Below are positions 41,522-49,717 of a DNA stretch of 53,844 nucleotides, piece after piece. Below the pieces are notes generated by a model. The model made no database searches. It saw only the letters and a program-made list of their open reading frames with translations, and was not told the DNA's origin. Origin of the DNA: an uncultured Bacteroidales bacterium (GTDB lineage Bacteria > Bacteroidota > Bacteroidia > Bacteroidales > Paludibacteraceae). The stretch spans positions 1 through 53,844 of the forward strand of contig CACXPH010000011.1 of assembly GCA_902769535.1 (NCBI GenBank). Direction: 5' to 3'. Each line of letters opens with the position of its first letter. The first letter of the stretch is position 1. The translations under genes were made by a program, and so were the position numbers.

Positions 41522-43234
41522 TTACCAAGCCTTTCTAAAAAGACCGCCGATAAGGCAGATAAAGAGATAATACGGATAGATTATCTCGAGAAGCAGAGCC
41601 ACAAGCCACGAGGTTTGTGGTTCTCTTTTTTTGATGAGCGAGAACTCAATAGGGAACTTAATCAGAAGAACGAGGGGGCAGAGCCATTGAAGGATATTTG
41701 CGTAAAGGATCAGCTGACCATAACGGATAATATCCCGGTCGGTATAATGCGGTGCTTTGCCTGCCCAGCGCATGCGCTGACGGAAGAACGCGCGCCATGA
41801 TGTAAGGGGACGCACAACGGCTGTATAGTCCGGTTCGTCTATCACACCGACCGTATATCCGTGACGCTTAACGGCTTCGAGCAGGAATATGTCATCGCCG
41901 GAAGGTATCTCCGGATGGATGTCCGGTTCGCACGCCAGCCATACCTCGCGTTTGACGATCAGGTTCGCACCGGAACACATGATCGCATGGCCGCGCTTCG
42001 CTGTGCGCATCGTCAGTTCCTGGATGGCTGCGTACTCCGCCATCTGAAGTTTCTCCAAGAGCGAAGGTTTATCGTTCTCACTCTCCATGCGCAAGGGCAG
42101 GATAATCAAGTCATGTGTAAAGTGTAATGTGTCATGTGTAGCCTTCGGCAAAACGACGTCATCGTCGTGCAGCCAGACATACTCGGAATTGGCGGCATGA
42201 ATGAGTTTGGACAGCGCGTGTTTCTTGCCTAAGTTATCATCATTGACTCCTTTAATCGGTGTGATGTGAGCGATGGGAGTTTGGAGATTGAATTTTGAAA
42301 ATTGCGCTACAAACGATGGATAACTCTTGGCGATGCAGGCTTGGTCTTCGATGGAGACGGGATAGTCGGCACACATCAATGCCATCGCTATACGATGGTC
42401 ATTACGCACTTCGTGGAGACGGACGGCCTCGAGACGATCGGACTCTTTGTATTTCAAGCGTTCGGTGCCGGAGGCATGCAAATCCATCTTCAAGATTTCA
42501 CAAGTCAATGCAACTGCCGGATATAAATCAGGACAGTTGGTGAAATCTATTGAAATGGATTTATTGGTGATTCTCTGCCACAAGGGCGCGATTAACTTCG
42601 TTTTTGGTGATTGGTGATTGGTGATTTTGGCACCTTCGGGTACAAACTCCGTTTGAACACCGAAATGTTCAGCATAGATGTCCGCGACGATGCGGTCGCC
42701 TTGGATACTGTCGGCTGTGAGACCTTCTAGTAATAACTCACCACCGTGGATGGCGATATATTCATACCAAAAAGCCGCAGCAGACCAGTCTGCTTCGATT
42801 GGTGAGCCTACCCCATCCCTCCCAAGAGGGAAGGAGTTTTTCTTGTACATCTCCATCACCTTGCGGGTCATCTCTACGTAAGGCGAGTCATCGGACACTT
42901 CTATTCCGTGCATGAGCAAAGCGGAGTTGGTTTGCGAGGTGGGTTTGCCCTTGCGTTCCATGAGTCGCGGATCGCCGGTTAGTGTGATGGGTTCACCCGG
43001 ATAGCATTGATGCAGATGGACTTCCAAGAACCGCAAGGCCGTTCCGCAGTTCTTGAGATAAAGCGTGAGGGGTTCTCCTTTCTTATATTCGCGTAGGCGC
43101 GCGAGGGCATCATGGAGAACGATCACATCGTCAGGCATATTAACAGCGACGGGCATAAGCTCGTCGCCATTAATTGCTTGCAACAACAGGAGTCTGTTGG
43201 CAATCGATTTTGATATCGGAAGTTTAATTGACAT
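41522..43234 (-). CDS. Chimera: loop-deleted EPSP synthase (AroA) fused to an N-truncated GT2 glycosyltransferase
   Basis: 570 residues. The first about 310 match AroA: LPISKSIANR, NCGTALRFLE, SQTNSALLM, EADWSAAAFW, CPDLYPAVALT, KESDR, NDHRIAMAL and KSYPSF keep the known catalytic residues. Segments are missing after GDPRLMER (about 35-40 residues) and between KESDR and NDHR (about 30). From about 315 on it is a GT2 enzyme (LGKKHALSKLIHAANSEYVW, LHDDDV, SGDDIFLLEAVKRHG, FFRQRMRWAGK and C-terminal membrane helices) that lacks the first 50 residues with the usual nucleotide-binding strand. The joint (KFNLQTPIAHI) is a repeat tract. Three other repeat insertions are present. Whether both halves work is unknown. 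Confidence 0.8.
   Translation of the reverse strand: MSIKLPISKSIANRLLLLQAINGDELMPVAVNMPDDVIVLHDALARLREYKKGEPLTLYLKNCGTALRFLEVHLHQCYPGEPITLTGDPRLMERKGKPTSQTNSALLMHGIEVSDDSPYVEMTRKVMEMYKKNSFPLGRDGVGSPIEADWSAAAFWYEYIAIHGGELLLEGLTADSIQGDRIVADIYAEHFGVQTEFVPEGAKITNHQSPKTKLIAPLWQRITNKSISIDFTNCPDLYPAVALTCEILKMDLHASGTERLKYKESDRLEAVRLHEVRNDHRIAMALMCADYPVSIEDQACIAKSYPSFVAQFSKFNLQTPIAHITPIKGVNDDNLGKKHALSKLIHAANSEYVWLHDDDVVLPKATHDTLHFTHDLIILPLRMESENDKPSLLEKLQMAEYAAIQELTMRTAKRGHAIMCSGANLIVKREVWLACEPDIHPEIPSGDDIFLLEAVKRHGYTVGVIDEPDYTAVVRPLTSWRAFFRQRMRWAGKAPHYTDRDIIRYGQLILYANILQWLCPLVLLIKFPIEFSLIKKREPQTSWLVALLLEIIYPYYLFICLIGGLFRKAW
41595..41632 (+). terminator. Terminator of the rnf operon
   Basis: AGAGCCACAA (41595-41604) pairs with TTGTGGTTCT (41615-41624), nine Watson-Crick pairs and one G-U, followed by C and seven T. 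It lies antisense within the 3' coding part of the AroA-GT2 gene. Confidence 0.8.
42111..42142. repeat. Short-phrase tract (catgtgta/aagtgtaa/tgtgtcat) in the AroA-GT2 gene
   Basis: GTCATGTGTAAAGTGTAATG then TGTCATGTGTAG, in frame as THDTLHFTHD in the glycosyltransferase half. Confidence 0.6.
42263..42305. repeat. Short-phrase tract at the AroA/GT2 joint
   Basis: GATGGGAGTTTGGAGATTGA continues ATTTTGAAAATTG, read as QFSKFNLQTPIA. The end of recognisable AroA sequence and the start of GT2 sequence both fall here. Confidence 0.65.
42604..42629. repeat. 7-nt tandem (ttggtga x3) in the AroA part
   Basis: TTGGTGATTGGTGATTGGTG plus ATTTTG is read as KITNHQSPKTK. Confidence 0.8.
42801..42836 (-). 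repeat. In-frame G/C palindromic element, copy in the AroA part
   Basis: Coding strand CTCCTTCCCTCTTGGGAGGG then ATGGGGTAGGCTCACC, read as NSFPLGRDGVGSP. Same flank (GGTAGGC) as the trxB and third ftsK copies. Confidence 0.7.
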
Positions 43235-45218
43235 CCGGTAGCGGACTGTAGTAGCGGCTGTAGCGGAGGTGTTGCTCGATGTAACCTTCCGTGAAGTCGA
43301 TCTTCACGTCGGTAATGTTACCTTCTGCATCTTTGACAGCCGTATAAACCGGATTGACGAAGCCTTTGTACGGCGCGAGGTTCAGTTTTGCATAGCGCTC
43401 ACGAATCTCTTTATGCAATTCCGGATTTACCTTTACGGCATACTTCTCCACTATCTCTTTGGCAGCAGGATAATCGCCCTCGGAAGTGATACGCTGGATC
43501 TCTGCGAGCAGTTCGCCGTACAGACGACGTACACCTTCATAATCATTGATACGCAGGTAGTGCTTGCCGTCACGCTCGATGATCTCCACTTCACCGTTGG
43601 CATGCTCCAGCACCCAGTTGGCAATCAGTTGACGATTACGCATATGCGCCTCTTCGACATCCTTTCCCTCTTCAATGCGAACGAGTTGCGTCATTGCGCC
43701 ATTCATCATCTGCTGGTAGTAACCGGCTTTGTAGGCTTCCATATTCGGCAGCAGACCAAGTTCAACCAGTTTCGGATCGGCCAGGTAATAAAGTCCGAAC
43801 AAGTCCGCACGTGCCTCTTCGATGGTAGAAGCGTGCTCCTTGAGTGCATCTTTGGTAACACCCGGCATGAGTTTGCCTGAACCGTGTCCTACGCACTCAT
43901 GCAAATCGGTATGCAGGTCACCGCACATAGCGCCGTACTGCTCATAGATAGCACGGATCTCATCGTCAATCATGAACTCTTCGTTGAAGCCGTTACCCTT
44001 TGCCGCTTCGTTATATGCGTGCATGAGGTTGTCGATGGTGACGGACTTGGAACCATACTCTTTGCGGATCCAGTTGGCATTCGGCAGGTTGATACCGATC
44101 GGCGTAGCGGGATAGCAGTCACCGGCGAGTATAGCCGCGGTGATGACCTTGGCCGTCACACCTTTGACTTCTTCCTTTTTGTATTTCGGATCGGTGGTCG
44201 AGTGGTCTTCGAACCATTGTGCATTATCGGAGATGAGTTGGGTGCGTTTGGTTGCCACAAGGTCTTTGAAGTTCACCATTGACTCCCAGGTACCGGTGAT
44301 ACCCAGCGGGTCGGTGTACGTCTCCGTGAAACCGTTCACATAGTCCACACGACTCTCCAGGTCTTTCACCCACGCGATGCAGTATTCGTTGAAGGTCTTG
44401 AGATCACCGGTCTCGTTGAAGGCAATCATCTTCTCGATAGCGAGGCGTTGTGCATCGTTCTCGGCGTATTTCAGCGCCTCTTTGAGCCAATATACCACGT
44501 GCTCCAAAGCTTCGCCATAGAGACCACCTACTTTATACACGCGCTCGACGATCTGACCATTCTCGTCTTTGACGAGTTGGCTATTCAGACCTATCCACAG
44601 TGGTTCTGCGGAGTTGTCCTTGTGCGCAGCATACCATGCTTCGGCTTCGGCTTGCGTGACTCCTTCGCCGTAGTAGTTGCCGGCAGAACAAGCTACGAGA
44701 TCCACTCCGTCTTGTGCCGTCATGCGCTTGGGCATAACAGCCGGATCGAACATCACGGGCAAGATGGCCGACTCATATAGCACACCGGCTGCCTCACAAG
44801 CGGTCATGAACCACTCTTGCGAGAACTCCGGCAAGAACTTATCCTCCGAATAATGATGATGGATGCCATTGGAGAACCACACGCGCTTGAGGTAACGCTC
44901 GAAAGCCGCGAACTCAGGAGCTTTCTTATCGTACGGATAATTGAGATACAGCGCCTCGCATGCACGACGGATACGCAGGTTATAACGACCGTTTTGGTCG
45001 AAGAGGATATCACGTCCGTATAGGGCAGCCTCGCTCAAACAATAGATGAGCGATTTCTGCTGCAGCGTCAGGCTATCGAACTCCGGTACATCGTAACGGA
45101 GGATCTCCAAGTCATAGAATTTATCCACGTTGTATTGGAAGGCTTGCTCTTTCTTCTGGCAGCCGCATAAAAGGCTGACCATTAGAAGAAAGAGTATTGG
45201 TAATTTGTGATTGGTCAT
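43224..45218 (-). CDS. Dipeptidyl-peptidase III (family M49) lipoprotein
   Basis: 664 residues. Zinc motif HECVGHGSG (HExxGH type) and EEARADLFGLYY supply the metal ligands of family M49, which removes dipeptides from peptide N-termini. The N-terminal lipobox LLCGC (Cys about 20) predicts a lipoprotein facing the periplasm or surface, an arrangement seen in Bacteroidetes. The first residues (MTNHKLPIL) and start codon are encoded by a repeat tract. The gene overlaps AroA-GT2 by 11 nt. Confidence 0.9.
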   Translation of the reverse strand: MTNHKLPILFLLMVSLLCGCQKKEQAFQYNVDKFYDLEILRYDVPEFDSLTLQQKSLIYCLSEAALYGRDILFDQNGRYNLRIRRACEALYLNYPYDKKAPEFAAFERYLKRVWFSNGIHHHYSEDKFLPEFSQEWFMTACEAAGVLYESAILPVMFDPAVMPKRMTAQDGVDLVACSAGNYYGEGVTQAEAEAWYAAHKDNSAEPLWIGLNSQLVKDENGQIVERVYKVGGLYGEALEHVVYWLKEALKYAENDAQRLAIEKMIAFNETGDLKTFNEYCIAWVKDLESRVDYVNGFTETYTDPLGITGTWESMVNFKDLVATKRTQLISDNAQWFEDHSTTDPKYKKEEVKGVTAKVITAAILAGDCYPATPIGINLPNANWIRKEYGSKSVTIDNLMHAYNEAAKGNGFNEEFMIDDEIRAIYEQYGAMCGDLHTDLHECVGHGSGKLMPGVTKDALKEHASTIEEARADLFGLYYLADPKLVELGLLPNMEAYKAGYYQQMMNGAMTQLVRIEEGKDVEEAHMRNRQLIANWVLEHANGEVEIIERDGKHYLRINDYEGVRRLYGELLAEIQRITSEGDYPAAKEIVEKYAVKVNPELHKEIRERYAKLNLAPYKGFVNPVYTAVKDAEGNITDVKIDFTEGYIEQHLRYSRYYSPLPDVN

Positions 45219-45230
45219 TTGTGATTTTTT
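45195..45230. repeat. Short-phrase tract (attggtaatttgtg) over the DPP III start
   Basis: TATTGGTAATTTGTGATTGG then TCATTTGTGATTTTTT covers the start codon and first nine codons of DPP III and abuts the preceding gene's stop. Confidence 0.7.
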
Positions 45231-46105
45231 TAGATACGTTCAAGAACGGTTTTTACTAACTCTTTGATACGCGGTTTGTAGTCGGTGTTAGCGGCTTCAA
45301 TCTTACGCTGTGCGATGACGCAGCAAACCGTCATAGCGCGGTGACCCATATGGAGTGCCAAACCGGCGATACAGCTACCTTCCATCTCGTAGTTGGTGAT
45401 ACGCTGTCCTTCGTAACGGAAGGCGGTAATCTTCTCATTGATATCCGGCACGGCAAGGTCTATACGCAGCACGCGGCCTTGCGGGCCGTAGAAACCGTTG
45501 GCAGCGATGGTGCAACCACGCATCATATCGTCCTTCGCGATGCGGTCCACGAGTTCCGGGTTAGCGGCTACCACGTACGGCACAGCTGCTTTCTTCGGGT
45601 AACCGGTAAAGTCCACGAAGGCTTTCTCAAAACCGAGGTCAGCAATCTTGTCACGGTCATGATAGAAAGCGAGCACACCGTCAAAACCGATGGATTTCTG
45701 GCTTACGAGGAAAGTGCCCAGCGGAATATCTTCCTGCATACCACCGCACGTACCGATACGGACGATGTCGAGCACGCGTTTGTTCTCTTTCTCTTGACGG
45801 GTGTTGAAATCGATATTTGCGAGCGCGTCGATCTCGTTCATGACGATATCGCAGTTATCGGTACCTATACCGGTGGAGATACACGAGATACGCTTGCCTT
45901 GGTACTTACCGGTGATCGTATGGAACTCACGGGATTGCACGTCACATTCGATAGAACCTTCGTCAAAGAAGGATGCCACCATATTCACACGGTCTTGGTC
46001 ACCGACGAGAATCACCTTGTCCGCCAAGAACTCGGGTTTGAGATGCAAATGAAATGCAGAACCATCGGCATTGATGATTAACTGCGAAGCAGGGAAAGTT
46101 TTCAT
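45230..46105 (-). CDS. Nucleoside phosphorylase (uridine/purine phosphorylase family)
   Basis: 291 residues of the PNP/UDP family, which splits nucleosides with phosphate for salvage. Motifs are VILVGDQDRV, ISTGIGTDN (phosphate), VRIGTCGGMQEDIPLGTFLV, NYEMEGSCIAGLALHMGHRA (nucleoside/ribose Glu) and VCCVIAQR. It is the larger Bacteroidetes-type member. Substrate choice (uridine or purine) cannot be read safely. It lies in a co-directional run with DUF3467 and DPP III genes, separated by repeat tracts. Confidence 0.85.
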   Translation of the reverse strand: MKTFPASQLIINADGSAFHLHLKPEFLADKVILVGDQDRVNMVASFFDEGSIECDVQSREFHTITGKYQGKRISCISTGIGTDNCDIVMNEIDALANIDFNTRQEKENKRVLDIVRIGTCGGMQEDIPLGTFLVSQKSIGFDGVLAFYHDRDKIADLGFEKAFVDFTGYPKKAAVPYVVAANPELVDRIAKDDMMRGCTIAANGFYGPQGRVLRIDLAVPDINEKITAFRYEGQRITNYEMEGSCIAGLALHMGHRAMTVCCVIAQRKIEAANTDYKPRIKELVKTVLERI

Positions 46106-46108
46106 AAT

Positions 46109-46141
46109 ATTTGTGATTTTTGATTTAAGATTTCAGATTTT
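46109..46141. repeat. Short-phrase tract (gattttt/gatttaa/gatttca)
   Basis: TTGTGATTTTTGATTTAAGA then TTTCAGATTTT fills the gap and provides the stop codon of the DUF3467 gene. Confidence 0.65.
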
Positions 46142-46454
46142 AAGCTTCACCTCCGGAGAAGGTCAAGGGAAGCGTACTTCCCGGAATCGGGCCACCGATC
46201 GGTTGGATCGTACCGAATTTCTGCTCGTACTGACCGATGTTGTTCTGGAGAGCCCCAAGGATCTTCTTTGCTTGATCCGGCGTTACTACCACACGTGCAA
46301 CGACATTTGCCTGCGGAACACCCGGCATCAGTTGCGCAAAATCCAAAACGAACTCCGTCGGAGTGTGCGCTATCAGCGCTAAGTTAGCAAACACGCCCTG
46401 TGCTTTATCAGGAGCGATGTTAATCGATAATTGTTTCTGTTCTGCCATATTCAT
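46140..46454 (-). CDS. DUF3467 family protein
   Basis: 104 residues (102 if the second ATG at 46448 is used). Pattern: QLSINIAPDKAQGVFANLAL, IAHTPTEFVLDFAQLMPGVP, NVVARVVVTPDQAKKILGAL, then a Gly/Pro-rich end. This is DUF3467, a small beta-alpha protein widespread in Bacteroidetes, often near RNA polymerase genes. Function unknown. No signal peptide. Confidence 0.88.
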   Translation of the reverse strand: MNMAEQKQLSINIAPDKAQGVFANLALIAHTPTEFVLDFAQLMPGVPQANVVARVVVTPDQAKKILGALQNNIGQYEQKFGTIQPIGGPIPGSTLPLTFSGGEA

Positions 46455-46484
46455 TAAACTTTAAACATTCAACATTAAACATTA
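46452..46484. repeat. Short-phrase tract (aaacattcaacatt)
   Basis: TTAAACTTTAAACATTCAAC then ATTAAACATTA fills the gap between DUF3467 and GT2 genes. Confidence 0.65.
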
Positions 46485-46485
46485 T

Positions 46486-47649
46486 TTACCAGATATTCTT
46501 TTTCTTGCGCGGAACGATGAGCATGTAGAGGTTCACGAGCGGTAAGGTGATATCAAACCAGAGCACGCTCCACATACTGAAGCGGTGCAAACCCATGCGT
46601 CGTGCAGACACGTTGAGCACAGCCGTCTGGAACCACCAACGCACGAAGAACAAGCCAACAGCCGCAGCAAACGGGATACTGATGACGGGATAATGCACCC
46701 CGATGACTATCAACATGGCATAGAACAAACCTCTACTGATCGGTTCTAATGCCAAGCGTATCTTTGTACCCAAACGGTAGTTCGGGGAAACGGACAGATG
46801 ACGCCGTTTCTGTTGCCACCATTCCTTCATCGTCTTCTTAGCCGGCGACCAGGTGTAACTCTCCCTATTCAGAACAACAGCCGTGTTCGCTTTGGTGGCT
46901 ACATAGTTCACGAACAGATCATCATCACCGGAACGGTTACCCATCATATGCGTGAACCCTCCGGACTCAAAGAACAGACTCTTGCGGTACGCCAAGTTAC
47001 GGCCGACACCCATGTACGGATGTCCGCACAACGCGGCTCCTAAATAATGCAGACCGTTGAAGAGCGTATCGAAACGCACCAGACGGTTGACGTGATCCTT
47101 GTCGTAGAAATACGCACCGAAACCGAGAACGATCTGTTTGTCCGCCTGGAAACCGGCCATCATCGAACGAATCCATTGATTACTCTCCGGTACGCAGTCG
47201 GCATCCGTCAAGAGCAGATAGTCATACTGTGCTGCCTTAGCTGCCAGCGTCAAGGCCAGTTTCTTCGTCGATGCCACACGTGCGCCATAGGGCACAAACG
47301 TCAGATGAAGACGCGGGTCACGCACCATATAACTCTCCACGACCGCACGGGTCTCATCCTCCGAACCGTCGTCCACCACAATCACCTCATACAGCGGATA
47401 ATCCTGCGTGAGCAGAGCCTGCAGGTACTGCGACAAGTTCTCACTTTCGTTGTGCGCCGCCAGAATCACAGAGACTCCGGGAGCATTGACCATTTGGTCA
47501 TTGACCATTTTGGCATTTTTTTTGTCCTTGCGAAGACGCCGTGCAGGAGCAGCCATATAGCGGCTGTACCAATAGACTTGCGCCAAGAACAACCCAAGCA
47601 GTATGCCGAGCAGCGTCCAGTCTACTATGCTAAAAGATGTGATATTCAA
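46486..47649 (-). CDS. GT2 family glycosyltransferase, membrane-anchored
   Basis: 387 residues: N-terminal membrane helix (about 12-30), GT-A domain with VSVILAAHNES, VVDDGSEDET, LLTDADCVPE (DxD-like), GFTHMMGNRSGDDDLFVNYV and WWQQKRRH (QxxRW-like), then two or three C-terminal helices. It transfers a sugar to a membrane-linked acceptor. Residues KMVNDQMVNAPG next to the first strand are encoded by an inserted repeat. Compared with the GT half of the AroA chimera it is complete. Confidence 0.85.
   Translation of the reverse strand: MNITSFSIVDWTLLGILLGLFLAQVYWYSRYMAAPARRLRKDKKNAKMVNDQMVNAPGVSVILAAHNESENLSQYLQALLTQDYPLYEVIVVDDGSEDETRAVVESYMVRDPRLHLTFVPYGARVASTKKLALTLAAKAAQYDYLLLTDADCVPESNQWIRSMMAGFQADKQIVLGFGAYFYDKDHVNRLVRFDTLFNGLHYLGAALCGHPYMGVGRNLAYRKSLFFESGGFTHMMGNRSGDDDLFVNYVATKANTAVVLNRESYTWSPAKKTMKEWWQQKRRHLSVSPNYRLGTKIRLALEPISRGLFYAMLIVIGVHYPVISIPFAAAVGLFFVRWWFQTAVLNVSARRMGLHRFSMWSVLWFDITLPLVNLYMLIVPRKKKNIW
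47482..47522. repeat. Short-phrase tract (gaccatttggtcatt) in the GT2 gene
   Basis: GCATTGACCATTTGGTCATT then GACCATTTTGGCATT, in frame (NAKMVNDQMVNA) between the membrane helix and the catalytic domain. Confidence 0.7.
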
Positions 47650-47652
47650 TGC

Positions 47653-48735
47653 TTAGTTCTTTATTTGAATAGTATAGGTATGTGTGGAGGAGTTATCCTC
47701 GGCTTTCACGGTGATCACCCATGGTTTACCGTTGATCTCACCCGGCACGATGGTCATCTCCTGACCGTCGAGTTTGCGACCGTTGAAACGTGCTTTCTCG
47801 CCTTTGATATTCGTGAGCGTACCGATTCCGCGGTATCCTGCAATCTTCACATCATTTGCTCCGACTAACTTATAGGTCTGCACCTTCTCGCTGTTCGGGT
47901 CGAACTCCTTCCATTCCTTGCCGTTGATGACGAGTTTGTCAATCTTCGACGAGTAGATCAACTCTACATCATCCACGTACAACGCGTTACCGTCATACAG
48001 ACCGTCGTTTGCACGGAAAGCGGGATAGTTACCAGCCGAGAAAATGACGTTACACATCGTCGGTTTGCCGTCGTTCTTATAGAGCACCGGCACTTTGATC
48101 TGCGTCCACTCATTGTACTTAGCCCGTGCACGATACCATCCTTCAGCCACTTGCTTGACAGGCTGATCAATACCGCACTCGTTGCCATCGGTGGCTGAAC
48201 GGACATCCGACTCCTCGTTGATACGCTCGGTGGTCGTGCAACCGCCTGCTTTGTTCTTATAGTTACTGCTCTTCGCCGTACCGATCCACGAATAGAAAAG
48301 CAGATGGAAATCCTCCTTATCCGTATTCGGACCCACACGTTTGATCCACACACTCATCGTATCCGGACGGTATTTCCACGGGATACCACCTTCCGTTCCG
48401 GCGGTAGCGCTATTCAGGTTCAAGCCTTTCAGATACTGCCAAGGAATACCCAGACTCATGTAACCAGGTCCGGTCGCGCCTAAGTTCAGTTTCGGAATAC
48501 CAATTGAACGATCCGTCACGTAAGCGCAGTAACCCGTACGTCCCGGTTTCTGGTACATGAACGTGAATTTCGAACCGACCTGGCTCACATTACTACCGTG
48601 CCAATCGGCCAACTGCACATCACTCTTGAACTTATCTGACCAGTTCTCAAAATGCGGGTCAGGCAACTGCTGCGCCTTCATCGGCAACGCACAAACCAGC
48701 GCTAAAAGCACTACAGATATAATCTCTTTCTTCAT
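47653..48735 (-). CDS. PCMD domain secreted protein
   Basis: 360 residues, signal peptide MKKEIISVVLLALVCALPMK, cleavage near AQQ. The body matches the PCMD fold (PF13201), a jelly-roll-like putative carbohydrate module: DPHFENWSD, KFTFMYQKPGRTG, WKYRPDTMSVWIKR, NALYVDDVELIYS. The final about 90 residues form an Ig-like strand domain (KLVINGKEWKEFD, HTYTIQIKN). Likely surface or periplasmic, binding glycans. First gene of the minus-strand run that ends with AroA-GT2. Confidence 0.85.
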   Translation of the reverse strand: MKKEIISVVLLALVCALPMKAQQLPDPHFENWSDKFKSDVQLADWHGSNVSQVGSKFTFMYQKPGRTGYCAYVTDRSIGIPKLNLGATGPGYMSLGIPWQYLKGLNLNSATAGTEGGIPWKYRPDTMSVWIKRVGPNTDKEDFHLLFYSWIGTAKSSNYKNKAGGCTTTERINEESDVRSATDGNECGIDQPVKQVAEGWYRARAKYNEWTQIKVPVLYKNDGKPTMCNVIFSAGNYPAFRANDGLYDGNALYVDDVELIYSSKIDKLVINGKEWKEFDPNSEKVQTYKLVGANDVKIAGYRGIGTLTNIKGEKARFNGRKLDGQEMTIVPGEINGKPWVITVKAEDNSSTHTYTIQIKN

Positions 48736-48754
48736 TTTGCTACAAATTTGCGTG

Positions 48755-48785
48755 CAAATTTACACTTTTTTTTGCATATATGCAA
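48755..48785 (-). promoter_or_regulatory. Promoter of the PCMD gene run
   Basis: TTG (48785-48783), 20 nt, TAAATTTG (48762-48755) on the minus strand. Overlaps the divergent aroC promoter by 14 nt. Confidence 0.75.
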
Positions 48786-48802
48786 ACTTTTTAGTACTTT
48801 TG
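48772..48802 (+). promoter_or_regulatory. Promoter of aroC
   Basis: TTG (48772-48774), 20 nt, TACTTTTG (48795-48802). The ATG at 48812 is so close that the mRNA is nearly leaderless. Confidence 0.75.
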
Positions 48803-48811
48803 TGGCGTCTT

Positions 48812-49717
48812 ATGAATGTTTTTGGTGAAAATTGGACGTTTACGAGCTTCGGTGAGAGTCACGGAGTAGCGATAGGAGGGGTCTTGGACGGTGTGCCTGC
48901 CGGTTTAAAGATTGACCTGACGATAATACGCGCAGAGCTAGATCGTCGCGCAGGAAAAGGACTCGTCGGAGTTTCGTCTCGTGCTGTGCACGAACCCGAT
49001 GAAGTGGAATGGCTCTCCGGTGTCTTGGACGGTGTGACGCTTGGCACGCCTATCGCCTTTATTATTCGCAACAGAAATGCACGGCCGGAAGACTACGAAT
49101 ACCTCAAGCACACCTATCGCGTCGGACATGCGGATAAGGTCTATGAGCAGAAATACGGTATTCGTGATTGGCGAGGTGGAGGTCGAGCAAGCGCACGAGA
49201 GACAGCCGCACGGGTTGTAGCCGGTTGTATCGCCAAGCAGGAACTGGCATCCAAAGGCATTGAGATACATGCGCAGTTAGTGCAGGTAGGAGCAGAGACC
49301 GATCCTGCTAAGTTCGTAGACACGATCGCTGCCTATCAGCAAGAAGGAGACTCTATCGGAGGTATTATTGAGTGTCGCATCAACGGTTTGCCGGTAGGTG
49401 TGGGTGAACCGATCTTCGATAAACTGCAAGCGCATTTGGCTTTTGCCGTCATGAGCATCAACGCCTGCAAAGGATTTGAATATGGAACGGGATTTGCCGG
49501 TGTCACGCAACCCGGTTCGGCTATCAACACCATTAGCGGAGGCATCAGTGGCGGCATTTCTGATGGAACGGAGATAGTGTTCCGTTGTGTATTCAAACCG
49601 ACCCCGTCCACACCGAAAGCAGGCGTAAAAGGAAGACACGACGCATGTGTTGCCACACGCGCCGTGCCTGTTGTAGAAGCGATGACCGCTTTAGCGTTGA
49701 TCAATCTAATGCATTAA
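48812..49717 (+). CDS. aroC: Chorismate synthase, shortened
   Basis: Makes chorismate from EPSP, with reduced FMN. Start ATG at 48812 (MNVFGENWTFTSFGESHG), since the longer frame begins upstream of the promoter. Conserved: SFGESHG, VGHADKVYEQKYGIRDWRGG, GGRASARETAARV, GEPIFDKLQAHLA, KGRHDACVATRAVPVVEAM. 301 residues against about 355-360: segments are missing after the VQVGAE strand (about 20), at GSAINTISGGISGG (about 14, removing most of the SNNAGG-type motif) and after KPTPSTPKAG (about 13). Core His/Arg residues remain. The 3' end overlaps the convergent membrane-protein gene by 17 nt. Confidence 0.88.
   Translation: MNVFGENWTFTSFGESHGVAIGGVLDGVPAGLKIDLTIIRAELDRRAGKGLVGVSSRAVHEPDEVEWLSGVLDGVTLGTPIAFIIRNRNARPEDYEYLKHTYRVGHADKVYEQKYGIRDWRGGGRASARETAARVVAGCIAKQELASKGIEIHAQLVQVGAETDPAKFVDTIAAYQQEGDSIGGIIECRINGLPVGVGEPIFDKLQAHLAFAVMSINACKGFEYGTGFAGVTQPGSAINTISGGISGGISDGTEIVFRCVFKPTPSTPKAGVKGRHDACVATRAVPVVEAMTALALINLMH

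Noticed and set aside
41495-41800. Possible gene directly after rnfA on the plus strand
   Set aside because: It is antisense to the AroA-GT2 3' end and contains the rnf terminator.
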